A stretch of DNA of 53,841 nt from Halanaerobiaceae bacterium (GCA_003553485.1 PWEJ01000151.1:1-53841); one strand, 5' to 3'; numbered from the stretch's first letter, positions 1-8,282 are shown. Notes: generated from the letters alone by a model not told the origin. A program made the numbers and translations.

Positions 1-912
1 AACCCTGCCAGCCACCAAAAAGGCTGCTGCTGAATTTAAGAGAACTACATCTCTTTTAGGTCCCGAACTGCCCTGCAAAATATCCAGGGTGATTTTTTTG
101 TTTTCTTCCGCATCTCCACCTTTAATAGCTTCAAGGGGAGCCTCTTTTAGACCTGCCTCAGCAGGATAAACATTATACTCCCTGATTTCACCATTCTTTA
201 AATAGGCTGTTTTATTTAATCCAGCCAGCGACAATTCATCTATCCCGCCAGCTCCATGGACTACCATTGCTGATTTCAAGCCAAGGTTCTTTAAGACCCG
301 GGCTATAGGTTCAACCAGTTCTTCTTTATAGACCCCCAGAATTTGATAGTCTGTCTCTGCTGGATTTGTTAGAGGGCCCAATATATTGAAGATTGTTCGC
401 AGGCCTATCTCTTTTCTGGGACCAACAGCATAGCGCATAGCCTGATGAAAGTTGGGAGCAAAGAGAAAGGAAATACCAACCTCTTCAAGGCATCGGGCTG
501 CCTCTTCGGGCTTTAAATCAATTTTTACTCCTAGAGTTTCTAAAAGATCAGCACTGCCACTTTTTGAGGATACCGAGCGGTTACCATGTTTGGCCACATT
601 TAAACCCCCGGCAGCCATGACCAGAGCCGTGGTCGTTGAAATATTAAAGGTGCCTTTACCATCACCACCGGTACCACAGCTATCAATCAGTTCTTCAACC
701 TCTGTATGAACTTGACAGGCCTTGTCTCTCATTACAGAAGCTGCCCCTGTAATTTCCGGGACTGTTTCTCCTTTCATTCGCAGACCTACTAAAAATCCTG
801 CTAACTGGCTATCAGTTGTCTTGCCTTCCATTATCTGATCCATGGCCTCTTCCATTTCCTTTAAAGATAGGTCTTCTCTTCTTACTACTTTCTCCAACTG
901 ATTTTTAAACAT
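1..912 (-). CDS. trpD: Anthranilate phosphoribosyltransferase TrpD (3' end beyond window)
   Basis: Transfers phosphoribosyl from PRPP to anthranilate, the second step of tryptophan synthesis, in the cytoplasm. The frame is open from an ATG at 912 to the left edge (304 codons); the family is about 340 residues, so some 35-40 C-terminal residues are missing. Visible family motifs are the PRPP-binding GTGGDGKGTFN at about residues 80-90 and KHGNRSVSSKSGSAD at about 108-122, followed by an LGPLTNPA stretch. The start overlaps the trpG stop by one base (TAATG), so translation is probably coupled. It is the third gene of the trp operon, which continues leftward out of view. Identification is secure. 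Confidence 0.96.
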   Translation of the reverse strand, partial: MFKNQLEKVVRREDLSLKEMEEAMDQIMEGKTTDSQLAGFLVGLRMKGETVPEITGAASVMRDKACQVHTEVEELIDSCGTGGDGKGTFNISTTTALVMAAGGLNVAKHGNRSVSSKSGSADLLETLGVKIDLKPEEAARCLEEVGISFLFAPNFHQAMRYAVGPRKEIGLRTIFNILGPLTNPAETDYQILGVYKEELVEPIARVLKNLGLKSAMVVHGAGGIDELSLAGLNKTAYLKNGEIREYNVYPAEAGLKEAPLEAIKGGDAEENKKITLDILQGSSGPKRDVVLLNSAAAFLVAGRV

Positions 913-1487
913 TAATTATCACCCCTGCAGTTTATCAGATTTCTAATTAATTTTTCTCCTCTTTTAGTCAGAATAGATTCAGGATGAAACTGAAGTCCAT
1001 AAATATTATATTGCCGGTGCTTAATGGCCATAATTTCCTCAGCGGCTGTTTCAGCCAGGATTTCAAGCTCCTCGGGAAAATTATCTCTATTGATAATTAA
1101 AGAGTGATAGCGAATAGCAGTAAAATTATCCTTGATGCCTTTAAATAACTTATCCTGCTTCTTAATTTTAATTTGAGATGTTTTACCGTGAAAAACCCCT
1201 GCCGCTCTAATGATTTCGCCTCCAAAGACCTCTCCAATACACTGATGACCAAGACAGATGCCGAGAATTGGGATTTCACCCTTAAACTCTTTGATAATCT
1301 CTTTTGAGATGCCTGCCTCTGCCGGTTTTCCGGGTCCGGGAGAGATCAGGATAGTATCTGGTTTAAGTTCTTCAACTTCTTTAATAGAAATGTTATCATT
1401 TCGATAGACTTTTAACCTGTCATATGCTTCTATAATGTGGACTAAATTATAGGTAAAGGAGTCGTAATTATCTATTACCAGGATCAC
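912..1487 (-). CDS. trpG: Anthranilate synthase component II (glutamine amidotransferase)
   Basis: Class I glutamine amidotransferase that supplies ammonia to TrpE. The catalytic triad is visible: Cys78 in GICLGHQ, and His168 and Glu170 in LQFHPES. A longer reading from a GTG at 1496 is possible, but that GTG lies inside the ribosome binding site itself (GGAGGT at 1500-1495). The GTG at 1487, 7 nt downstream, gives the typical N-terminus MILVIDNYDSF and 191 residues, so it was chosen. The gene overlaps the trpE 3' end by 20 bases and the trpD start by one base. In some Firmicutes the same protein also serves p-aminobenzoate synthase; its place between trpE and trpD argues for tryptophan synthesis as the main role. 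Confidence 0.95.
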   Translation of the reverse strand: MILVIDNYDSFTYNLVHIIEAYDRLKVYRNDNISIKEVEELKPDTILISPGPGKPAEAGISKEIIKEFKGEIPILGICLGHQCIGEVFGGEIIRAAGVFHGKTSQIKIKKQDKLFKGIKDNFTAIRYHSLIINRDNFPEELEILAETAAEEIMAIKHRQYNIYGLQFHPESILTKRGEKLIRNLINCRGDN

Positions 1488-2982
1488 AATTGCCACCTCC
1501 TGCTGCTATCTCTAGAGCTTCAAAGAGGGCCTCACCCTTGTTGAGGGTCTCCTGATATTCACTGGTTGGATTAGAGTCTGCCACAATCCCTGCTCCTACC
1601 TGGAGACTTAGTACTCCATCAGCAAGGGAAAAGGTTCTAATCGTTATGCAGCTATCTAAATTGCCTGCAAAACTCAGATAGGCAACTGTGCCAGCATAAA
1701 CACCTCGCGGCTCTTTTTCCAGGTCATTTATTAGCTCAATGGCTTTAATTTTAGGAGCCCCTGATACTGTTCCCGCCGGAAAGTTAGCCTTTAAAGCATC
1801 CAGACAATCGTAACCTTCCTTTAAGTCAGCCTCTACCTGAGAAACCAGGTGCATAACCCGGGAAAAGTATTCAACTTCCATCATTTCTGTTACTTCAACT
1901 GTCCCCGGTGCTGCTATCCTGCTTAGATCATTCCGACCCAGATCTAACAGCATAGTATGTTCTGCTCTTTCTTTCTCGTCATTTTTGAGGGACTCCTCAT
2001 GGCGCAAATCTTCTTTCTTATTTTTCCCTCTGGGTCTTGTGCCTGCCAGCGGTCTAGTCATTACCCGCCTATTCCTTACTCTAACCAGCACTTCTGGGGA
2101 AGAGCCAATTATTTTAACCTCCGGAAAGTTTAAGTAAAATGAGTAAGGAGCGGGGTTAGTTGACCTCAGAGCTCGATAGATATTAAAGGGAGGGAGTTCA
2201 TTCTGACAGGAAAACCTTTGCGAGAGGACTATTTGAAAAATATCTCCTGCTATGATGTGTTCCTTAGCTTTTTCTACCATTTCCTCAAACTCAGCTTTAG
2301 CTGTATTTGCTCTCAAGTTAAGCTGAGTGCTTTCCTGACAATCAGTCCCAGCAGTTAAGTTCTCAATTGCTGCTTTTTCAGAAGCAATTACTTTTTTTAC
2401 TTTTTCTATCTCTGAAATCCCCTGATTATAAATTTCTTTCTTTTCCTTTAGAGCCATAGAATCTTCTACCTTAAGATTGTTTATGATTTTAACTTTATTA
2501 TTGAAGTGATCACAGGCAACTATTATCTGGGTTTCAACCAGCAGGCTCAAAGGCTTACCATTTTTCATTAATTCTTTATCGGAATGAGCGTGGTAGATAT
2601 CCTCCCATTTTTCTATCATCTCATAATTAAAGTAACCGACAAAACCTCCGGAAAAGGGCGGCAACTCTGCTCTTTGATATACTTCAATCTCCGCTAAATA
2701 GTTCTGCAAGTATTCAATAAAATCTTCTTTAATAGTCTTAGTTCTGCCATTCTTAATAATCTCAATTGTATCTTCATAATTCTTATAAATTGCAGCAGGC
2801 TCTAATCCGATAAAGGAATAACGGTCATTTTCACTGCTCTCCAGCAGATAGCTATAATCCTTTTCTCGGGCCAGCTTCTGATATAAAGAGATAGGAGTTT
2901 CTGTATCTGCTATAAATTCTTGATAGATTGGAATTATGTTATATTCATCTGTCAGCGCTAAATATTCCTGTAAACTTAACAT
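1468..2982 (-). CDS. trpE: Anthranilate synthase component I
   Basis: Converts chorismate and ammonia (or glutamine via TrpG) to anthranilate, the committed step of tryptophan synthesis. 504 residues, usual for the family. The N-terminal domain has the LLESS motif (residues 46-50) that in characterised enzymes forms part of the tryptophan feedback site. The C-terminal chorismate-binding domain has the conserved LDLGRNDLSRI stretch near residue 350, a PAGTVSGAPK loop and GAGIVADSNP near 470. The ATG at 2982 follows a strong site (AAGGAGGT, 2996-2989). It is the first gene of the operon and lies directly behind the attenuator at 3024-3183, so it is expected to be controlled both by transcription attenuation and by feedback inhibition. 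Confidence 0.97.
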   Translation of the reverse strand: MLSLQEYLALTDEYNIIPIYQEFIADTETPISLYQKLAREKDYSYLLESSENDRYSFIGLEPAAIYKNYEDTIEIIKNGRTKTIKEDFIEYLQNYLAEIEVYQRAELPPFSGGFVGYFNYEMIEKWEDIYHAHSDKELMKNGKPLSLLVETQIIVACDHFNNKVKIINNLKVEDSMALKEKKEIYNQGISEIEKVKKVIASEKAAIENLTAGTDCQESTQLNLRANTAKAEFEEMVEKAKEHIIAGDIFQIVLSQRFSCQNELPPFNIYRALRSTNPAPYSFYLNFPEVKIIGSSPEVLVRVRNRRVMTRPLAGTRPRGKNKKEDLRHEESLKNDEKERAEHTMLLDLGRNDLSRIAAPGTVEVTEMMEVEYFSRVMHLVSQVEADLKEGYDCLDALKANFPAGTVSGAPKIKAIELINDLEKEPRGVYAGTVAYLSFAGNLDSCITIRTFSLADGVLSLQVGAGIVADSNPTSEYQETLNKGEALFEALEIAAGGGNCDPGNR

Positions 2983-3023
2983 TATAACCTCCTTCTAGAA
3001 GAGCTAGATTATCAGATTAAATT

Positions 3024-3058
3024 AAAAAAACAGCCAGGACTTTTCATAAGCCTGACTG
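3024..3058 (-). terminator. trp leader intrinsic terminator (attenuator)
   Basis: Read on the minus strand, an 8-bp stem (3058-3051 with 3038-3031, one G-U pair) is followed at once by seven T residues (3030-3024). It sits between the trp promoter and trpE, 40 bases before the start codon, so it must be read through for trp expression. This is the position expected of an attenuator. Confidence 0.85.
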
Positions 3059-3087
3059 CAAAGATTTTTTGCCATTATAAAACCACA

Positions 3088-3113
3088 GTAATCCCCCAAA
3101 TATTGAGGATTAC
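3088..3113 (-). other. Stable hairpin inside trp leader
   Basis: Inverted repeat GTAATCC / GGATTAC, extendable to 9 bp with one wobble, lying between the triplet array and the terminator. It has no T-run, so it is not itself a terminator. It may act as a pause structure or bring the array and the terminator close together. That role is inferred. Confidence 0.6.
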
Positions 3114-3129
3114 AGCAGCAACAATATAG

Positions 3130-3183
3130 CTCATCTCATCTAATGCAATTCTAATCTCTACTAATCTAGGCTCATCTCATCTG
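3130..3183 (-). promoter_or_regulatory. Candidate TRAP-binding site in trp leader RNA (11 triplets)
   Basis: On the minus strand 11 triplets start at 3183, 3178, 3173, 3168, 3163, 3158, 3153, 3148, 3142, 3137 and 3132. Nine are GAG or UAG; the first is CAG and the eighth UUG. The spacer is 2 nt throughout except for one 3-nt spacer after the eighth. TRAP (MtrB) of Bacillus is an 11-mer that binds 11 (G/U)AG repeats with 2-3 nt spacers upstream of trpE, so both number and spacing match. The array begins only about 4 nt after the predicted transcription start. No mtrB gene is in this window. Confidence 0.82.
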
Positions 3184-3193
3184 ATTTTCATCA

Positions 3194-3222
3194 ATTGTAT
3201 ATTATTAATTGCTTCTTGTCAA
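3194..3222 (-). promoter_or_regulatory. trp operon sigma-A promoter
   Basis: Minus-strand -35 TTGACA (3222-3217), 17-bp spacer, -10 TACAAT (3199-3194). Transcription should begin near 3187, giving a leader of about 205 nt before trpE. Confidence 0.85.
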
Positions 3223-3423
3223 ATCAAACTGAGAAAGATTGGTTAAAATATTAATTTGTCAGAATTTGTTTTAAAACTTTGCAATTTTTATGCAGGAATA
3301 TTTAATAATATCTATAATTGTAAATAACAGAGGTATGTAAGAAAGGTTAATTATTATAATATATATTACAAATTGCAAACTTTAATTTTAGGGTAAGCAA
3401 ACCTGATCCTGAGGGGGATTAAA

Positions 3424-3744
3424 ATGGAGATTAACATCAATGATTTTAGAGCAGAGATAATACCTGATGAAGATCTAGTTATAGACAAAAAATATGCTCT
3501 GGTTAATCAGAGTCCAATTAGAGAAGAGGCAACTAAAATTTTGCAGGGAGAAATAGAGGAGCTAGCCATTAATCTGGATAAGGTTGAAAGAATCGATAGT
3601 TGCTTTATTTCAGACTTAATTTGGCTCAAGAAACAAAGCAATCACCATGATATAAAGTTGGTCTTGAAAAATATAAACTCCGAGTATATTTATAAAGTTT
3701 TAAAGATGACAAAAATGGAAGATATTATTGATATTAGGCCTTAA
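3424..3744 (+). CDS. Small STAS-domain protein (anti-sigma-antagonist-like)
   Basis: 106 residues, one domain. The middle part (RIDSCFISDLIWLKKQ, about residues 56-71) resembles the D-S-x-x-I-x-x-L loop and helix of STAS domains, where the Ser is phosphorylated in SpoIIAA/RsbV-type proteins. The C-terminal VLKMTKMEDIIDI resembles the last helix of that fold. The ATG at 3424 follows GAGGGGG with good spacing. No anti-sigma kinase, phosphatase or sigma factor gene is next to it, so the partner is unknown. It is transcribed divergently from the trp operon. A weak promoter-like pair (TTGCAA-16 bp-TTTAAT) lies about 120 bp upstream. The fold call is a moderate inference from motif likeness only. 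Confidence 0.65.
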   Translation: MEININDFRAEIIPDEDLVIDKKYALVNQSPIREEATKILQGEIEELAINLDKVERIDSCFISDLIWLKKQSNHHDIKLVLKNINSEYIYKVLKMTKMEDIIDIRP

Positions 3745-3833
3745 GATTAATAAACCGAAAAATTAATTATCGAGCTGCATTTGTTTTTTTGTCACTTAAG
3801 TATAACTATATCTTATATTTTTTATAAAATTCA

Positions 3834-3862
3834 TTGACTGCAGGCAAGATTTAAGTTATAAT
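3834..3862 (+). promoter_or_regulatory. Promoter of the PHP-domain gene
   Basis: -35 TTGACT (3834-3839), 17-bp spacer, -10 TATAAT (3857-3862). The predicted start near 3869 leaves no room for a ribosome site before the alternative GTG at 3873. This supports the ATG at 3915 as the true start. Confidence 0.75.
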
Positions 3863-3914
3863 ATTTTCAGTTGTGTTATTAGTTTTACCTCAGAACTCAA
3901 TTGGTGGTGAAAAA

Positions 3915-4565
3915 ATGTTCTTCGATATCCATATTCACGAGAACCTCTTTTCCAGTGACAGTCATTTAAATCCAATTCAGATCCTGGAAGAAGCTAAAGA
4001 GGCCGGTTTAGATGGCCTCTGTATAACAGATCATGAAAGTAATGATTTTAAAAATTATGTTGCCCAATATACCGAAAACTATGATCTTAAAATAATTGTT
4101 GGAGCAGAAATATTGACTCAGGAGGGAGATATCCTGGTTTTTGGATTAGATGACCTCCCTACTGAAGTAATTCCGGCCAGAGAGCTTTTAACTGCCGTTA
4201 ATAAAGCAGGAGGAGTTGGCATTGCCGCCCATCCCTTTAGAAACAACAATCGAGGGCTTGAGAATAATATTGCTGATCTGGCCCCTCTCCTCCACGGTAT
4301 TGAAGCTCTAAATGGTTCAACCAGTTCTGCCAATAATTACCGGGCTATTGAAGCTGGCCTGGCTAACACCCTGTCACTTTTAGGAGGAAGTGATGCTCAT
4401 TATCCCGGTAGAATCGGAAAGTTTATCACCGAAATTGATGCTGAAATCGATAAGGAAAAAGATTTTATCGAAGCTATTAAAAATGACAGGGTTCAGCCTC
4501 TTTATAGAGAAGCCGGTGAATATTTACCTGTACTAAAGAGACCACATGGAGCAGAGGTCATATAA
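3915..4565 (+). CDS. PHP-domain metal-dependent phosphoesterase
   Basis: 216 residues, all one PHP domain. The N-terminal metal motif HIHE lies immediately after the start (residues 5-8), then ITDHES, an AAHPFR motif and GGSDAHYPGRIGKF near the C-terminus. Together these provide the His and Asp metal ligands typical of the family. Relatives act on phosphate esters such as nucleoside 3',5'-bisphosphates or histidinol phosphate; the substrate here cannot be told. An upstream GTG at 3873 is in frame, but the ATG at 3915 has the GGTGGTGA site and puts the HxH motif where the family has it. It ends head-on with the SLC13 gene. Confidence 0.85.
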   Translation: MFFDIHIHENLFSSDSHLNPIQILEEAKEAGLDGLCITDHESNDFKNYVAQYTENYDLKIIVGAEILTQEGDILVFGLDDLPTEVIPARELLTAVNKAGGVGIAAHPFRNNNRGLENNIADLAPLLHGIEALNGSTSSANNYRAIEAGLANTLSLLGGSDAHYPGRIGKFITEIDAEIDKEKDFIEAIKNDRVQPLYREAGEYLPVLKRPHGAEVI

Positions 4566-4584
4566 ACAAAATATCCTATATGAC
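4557..4584. other. Inverted repeat spanning both stop codons of convergent genes
   Basis: GTCATATA (4557-4564) and TATATGAC (4577-4584) form a perfect 8-bp stem with a 12-nt loop. Each arm encodes the last codons (Val-Ile-stop) of one of the two convergent genes. There is no T-run, so any terminator activity would be weak. Confidence 0.5.
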
Positions 4585-6072
4585 TCCCCACCAGGCGGTG
4601 TAGTTGGCCAATAAATAAGCCAGACCGGTGGCTACTAACAGAGTGATAATTGACAAAATCAATCCATGTTTAAACATAGTCCGCAGATTCAATCCATAAC
4701 CACTGGCCATGGCCAGACAGCCATTACCCGAGGGGATGGCAAAGGCCAGATTAACTGCTGCCACTAAAGCCAGCACCAGAGGTATAGGATTTAGCCCCTG
4801 CTCCACATACATCCCAATTATAATGGGGATTACCAGGGCAGCAGAAGCAGTATTGGTTGAAATATTGGTCACAAAGGTGACAAAACCCAGGAATATTAGC
4901 AGGACACCAAAGGTTAAAGGCCCTGCAAAAACCCTTAAAAGCTCCATAATAGAAGCTGCCAGACCCGAAATCTCAAGCACTTCAGCCAGGGCCAGGGCAC
5001 TGGGCCAGACCACCAGCACATTTATAGGGAAAAATTTCATTGCCCGAAAGGATAACACATTTTCATTTCTCTCAGCCGGTATGAAAAAAAGGCTAAAGCC
5101 AGCAGCAAAAAATAAAAAGGGGGGCTCAAACCAGGGCAACAACTCTTCATATATAGGGTGGAGAAAAGCTGCCAATACTGGTATAACAAAAACCAAACCC
5201 GATACCAGCTCTCCTCGAGAAAGAGGGCCCATATGCCCCAGCTCTTTTTTATAAAACTCCTCTTTACCTTCTAAAGAAGGATTTTCTCGCAATACTACAT
5301 AATTTAAATAACAGCCCACCAGCGGAATTAAAACCAGGCTGAAGGGAGCTAAATTGACAAACCAGCGATAAAAACTGACACTGCTTCCTTTAAGCTCGCC
5401 TAAAAATTCATAGATCACCAGGTTCTGTCCCCCGCCAATAGGAGTAAATAAACTGCCAATCGATGCTCCCCAGGCTACCGCCAATAAAATAGCCGTTGCC
5501 GAGCCACTTTCCCAGACCTTAGAATTGGTATCAAAACCTGAAAAAGACAGCAGCGAAGCTGCCACCGGCACAAAAACAGCTGCTGTAATAGTGTCAGCAA
5601 TAAATCCACTAATAAAGGCTGATAAAATAAACCAGATCCAGACCTGACTTCTGACTTTGTTGCCTACCAGCACCAGCAAATTTAAAGAGATTCTCTTGCC
5701 TAAACCCCAGCGTTTCCAGGTAGCTCCAATCAGGCAGCTACCAGCAATGAGAAATACAATGGGATTGCTATAAACTTCAACCACTTCAGCTGCTGGGGCA
5801 ATGGGGAAGATGGCCGTAACAAAAAGAGGCACCAGAGCTGTTATTGCTACATGGACACTCCCCTCCACCCACCACCAGGTCATCCAGATTAACATTCCTA
5901 AAGCACCGCTCTCCTGCCATTCCAGATAAAAATCAGGCCAGATAACAGGCAACAATAGTAAAATTAAAAAGATCACCGGACCAGCAAAGATCCTAAAATA
6001 ATTTTTTTGCACCACACCTAAATGTTCAATTAGTTGAATTTTATTCAATTTTTCCAGATCTTGATTATGCAA
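4576..6072 (-). CDS. SLC13/DASS-family sodium-coupled anion transporter
   Basis: About 498 residues and very hydrophobic, with roughly 11-12 membrane segments. The two family substrate/sodium motifs are recognisable: TPIGGGQN in the first half and TNISTNTASAALVIP in the second, followed by AIPSGNG. The family imports di- and tricarboxylates, sulfate or related anions with sodium; the motifs do not decide which. A GTG at 6081 extends the frame but overlaps the GAGGTG ribosome site. The TTG at 6072, 6 nt after that site, is preferred, though this start is uncertain. The gene stands alone. A second SLC13-type gene is cut by the right edge of the window. Confidence 0.88.
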   Translation of the reverse strand: MHNQDLEKLNKIQLIEHLGVVQKNYFRIFAGPVIFLILLLLPVIWPDFYLEWQESGALGMLIWMTWWWVEGSVHVAITALVPLFVTAIFPIAPAAEVVEVYSNPIVFLIAGSCLIGATWKRWGLGKRISLNLLVLVGNKVRSQVWIWFILSAFISGFIADTITAAVFVPVAASLLSFSGFDTNSKVWESGSATAILLAVAWGASIGSLFTPIGGGQNLVIYEFLGELKGSSVSFYRWFVNLAPFSLVLIPLVGCYLNYVVLRENPSLEGKEEFYKKELGHMGPLSRGELVSGLVFVIPVLAAFLHPIYEELLPWFEPPFLFFAAGFSLFFIPAERNENVLSFRAMKFFPINVLVVWPSALALAEVLEISGLAASIMELLRVFAGPLTFGVLLIFLGFVTFVTNISTNTASAALVIPIIIGMYVEQGLNPIPLVLALVAAVNLAFAIPSGNGCLAMASGYGLNLRTMFKHGLILSIITLLVATGLAYLLANYTAWWGVI

Positions 6073-6174
6073 CAAAATCACCTCTAAATAGTATTATGGT
6101 TAATATTGCTAAAATTATCACAAATAAATAATTATAAGTCTGCTAAATGAGGACAAATGTCTTGAATGTAAATT

Positions 6175-6195
6175 AAAAAGACATAGCAAAGTCTT
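6175..6195 (-). terminator. Weak terminator-like hairpin after prenyl synthase gene
   Basis: Minus-strand stem AAGAC/GTCTT (6195-6191 with 6182-6178) running into a short T-run. The 5-bp stem is short, so this may be weak or fortuitous. Confidence 0.3.
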
Positions 6196-6216
6196 AAATG
6201 AATAATTTTGATGGTC

Positions 6217-7206
6217 TTAACACCTTCTATTTTTTTGATAATCAAGGATAAAAAACAAGTCTTCCTGGGCCTGACCCGATGGTAGTTGGTGTAATAGGTC
6301 AATTGCTCTAGCAAAAAACCGCTGACATAATTCCTCCACATAAGCAGTTATTTCTTCCTTTTTTATCTCCTGTTGAAGATATTGCAGCTCCTTTTTTGAT
6401 AACTCTTTATCAGTTAAAATTTTTTTGATCTGCTGGCTGGCTGCATGTTTTTCCCATAGACAGATAACGGGCAGGGAATAAACACCCTGCTTCAAATCCT
6501 GAGCCACAGGCTTGCCTAACTCCTCCTCTACTCCTATGAAATCTAACAGGTCATCTTGAATTTGAAAAGCCATCCCCATCTCAACACCTAATTTATAAAG
6601 CAAATTAATTTTTTGCCCTCTAATACCTGTTGCATAACCCCCAAGATAAGTTGCTAAACCAAAGATAAGAGCTGTTTTTCGCCTAATCTGGCGCAGATAA
6701 TCCCGGGAAGTGAGAGAAAGATTATAGCGGTTGTTAAATTCCAGCATCTCCCCCTCACAGGTAGCCTTCAAAGTGCTATCAACTTTTAATAAAGCCGGCT
6801 TAGGGCAGTGCTCATGTAGTAGCCGATAGCCCTGGCTAAGCAGAAAATCACCTAAAAAGACAGCATGCTCCAACCCAAGCTCATTATAGGTACTGGCAGA
6901 ACCACGCCTGGTTTCAGCTCTGTCTATTATATCATCATGTATTAAGGAGGCCATATGTAATATTTCCAAAGCCGCTGCTAAATGATAAAGCTGCTCTTCC
7001 TTTTCTTTTTCCTGCCCCTTCCGGGCAAACCTTCCAGCACTGATTAATAAAAGCGGTCTAATTCTCTTTCCCCCGGCCTCTAGCAGTTTGTTTTTACTCT
7101 TCTGGAAATCCTGTTGCATCGAGTTTACCTGATTTTTAATAATATTATCTACAGTCTCTATCTCTTTAGCAAATCTTCTTTGATATTCTCTTCTCTCCAC
7201 TTTCAT
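6217..7206 (-). CDS. Trans-polyprenyl diphosphate synthase
   Basis: Chain-elongating isoprenyl diphosphate synthase of 329 residues. Seen directly: GGKRIRP (residues 45-51), first aspartate-rich motif DDIID (91-95) followed by RRG, and second aspartate-rich motif DDLLD (218-222). The bulky residues before the first motif and the partner prenyltransferase gene upstream suggest a long-chain (C30-C40) product for a quinone tail, but chain length is inferred. Hepta- or hexaprenyl synthases of Firmicutes often need a small second subunit, and none is seen here. Start ATG at 7206 follows AAAGGAGGT. The gene is 23 bases behind the UbiA-type gene, in one operon. Confidence 0.9.
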   Translation of the reverse strand: MKVERREYQRRFAKEIETVDNIIKNQVNSMQQDFQKSKNKLLEAGGKRIRPLLLISAGRFARKGQEKEKEEQLYHLAAALEILHMASLIHDDIIDRAETRRGSASTYNELGLEHAVFLGDFLLSQGYRLLHEHCPKPALLKVDSTLKATCEGEMLEFNNRYNLSLTSRDYLRQIRRKTALIFGLATYLGGYATGIRGQKINLLYKLGVEMGMAFQIQDDLLDFIGVEEELGKPVAQDLKQGVYSLPVICLWEKHAASQQIKKILTDKELSKKELQYLQQEIKKEEITAYVEELCQRFFARAIDLLHQLPSGQAQEDLFFILDYQKNRRC

Positions 7207-7229
7207 ATCCCAAAATTACCTCCTTTCTC

Positions 7230-8150
7230 TTAAGTTAATAGATTCCCAAAATAAGCCAAGAGCCAGAAGAAGTTAAAGGTAAGCATCAAAACTGCTGTTT
7301 TTTCATCAAGAAAAGTTAGGCTATCTCTCTGTCCTTTAACCCCTTTTAGAGCCTGGTAACCAAGCCACAGAGCTAAAGGTAAAGTCAGCAGAACCAGTCC
7401 AACTAAGGCTGAAATCCTTCCTTGGCTGAAATAATAAATAGCCAATAAATAAGGAGAAAAAAGGAGTATAAGATAGATATAAAAACTTTTCTTAAGTCCC
7501 AGTAATCCTACCAGAGTTATAATTTCTTTATCGGCTTCTATATCTCGCATATTATTGGCCCAGAGAATAGCGCTTATCAAAAATGACAGGGGAAGTGAAA
7601 GCCCTAAACCTGCCGGATATGAAGAACCACTTAAACCATAAAGAATAGCCTGAGGTAATAAAAGACCATAGGTAATAAAGTTAGCCGGTAGACCCAGACC
7701 CCGATATTTAAGATAGACAGGTGGGGCGGTATAAAAATAACCACTGGCCATTCCTAAAGCAGCAAATATCAGAACACCCCAAAACCCTGATATTATAGAA
7801 TATAGACTTACCAGCACTGCTGCCGAAACTAGCAAAATATAGCTTATCTTTAAGGCAAACTCGGGACTAACCCTTTCTTCAACCAATACTTTGCTCGGTT
7901 TATTCTGCTCTAAAGTATCAATTTTGTATTTCACATCATAATATTCATTAACAATAGTTATAGCAATATGTATTAGGAAAACTCCAAATAACAAAAAGAT
8001 AAAATTAGTAAAAGCAAACGCATCCTTTTGATAGGCAAATAAACCTCCTAAGACAGCTGGCAAGAGGACGCAGGGCCAGGAAAAAACCCTAAACAGCTCA
8101 AACCAGTCTCTGATATTACCCTTTGTGATTCCCACTCTATGGTTCTCCAT
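7230..8150 (-). CDS. UbiA-family prenyltransferase, MenA-like
   Basis: Integral membrane enzyme, 306 residues with about 8-9 membrane segments. The two aspartate motifs of the UbiA superfamily are clear: N68-x3-D72-x5-D78 in the first cytoplasmic loop and NNMRDIEADK (D203, D207) in the second. The best fit is 1,4-dihydroxy-2-naphthoate polyprenyltransferase of menaquinone synthesis, supported by the linked polyprenyl diphosphate synthase. No other men or mqn genes are in the window, so another aromatic acceptor is possible. The ATG at 8150 has a GGGAG site 8 nt upstream. Confidence 0.82.
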   Translation of the reverse strand: MENHRVGITKGNIRDWFELFRVFSWPCVLLPAVLGGLFAYQKDAFAFTNFIFLLFGVFLIHIAITIVNEYYDVKYKIDTLEQNKPSKVLVEERVSPEFALKISYILLVSAAVLVSLYSIISGFWGVLIFAALGMASGYFYTAPPVYLKYRGLGLPANFITYGLLLPQAILYGLSGSSYPAGLGLSLPLSFLISAILWANNMRDIEADKEIITLVGLLGLKKSFYIYLILLFSPYLLAIYYFSQGRISALVGLVLLTLPLALWLGYQALKGVKGQRDSLTFLDEKTAVLMLTFNFFWLLAYFGNLLT

Positions 8151-8282
8151 AAAGACTTCTCCCTTCTAATCTGGCACCGCTGACTGCCTAAATCATAGCA
8201 AAACAAAGCAAAATGAGCTCTTAAAAAATTAACAGTCATTATAATAGTATCATTAATTACAATAATTTTCTAATTAAATTTC

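Noticed and set aside
3000-3230. T-box riboswitch or leader-peptide attenuation for the trp operon
   Set aside because: I see no T-box sequence and no short ORF rich in Trp codons; the regular triplets explain the leader better.
4709-5254. 181-codon plus-strand frame
   Set aside because: Lies wholly inside the SLC13 gene on the other strand, with no ribosome site and low-complexity composition; a shadow frame.
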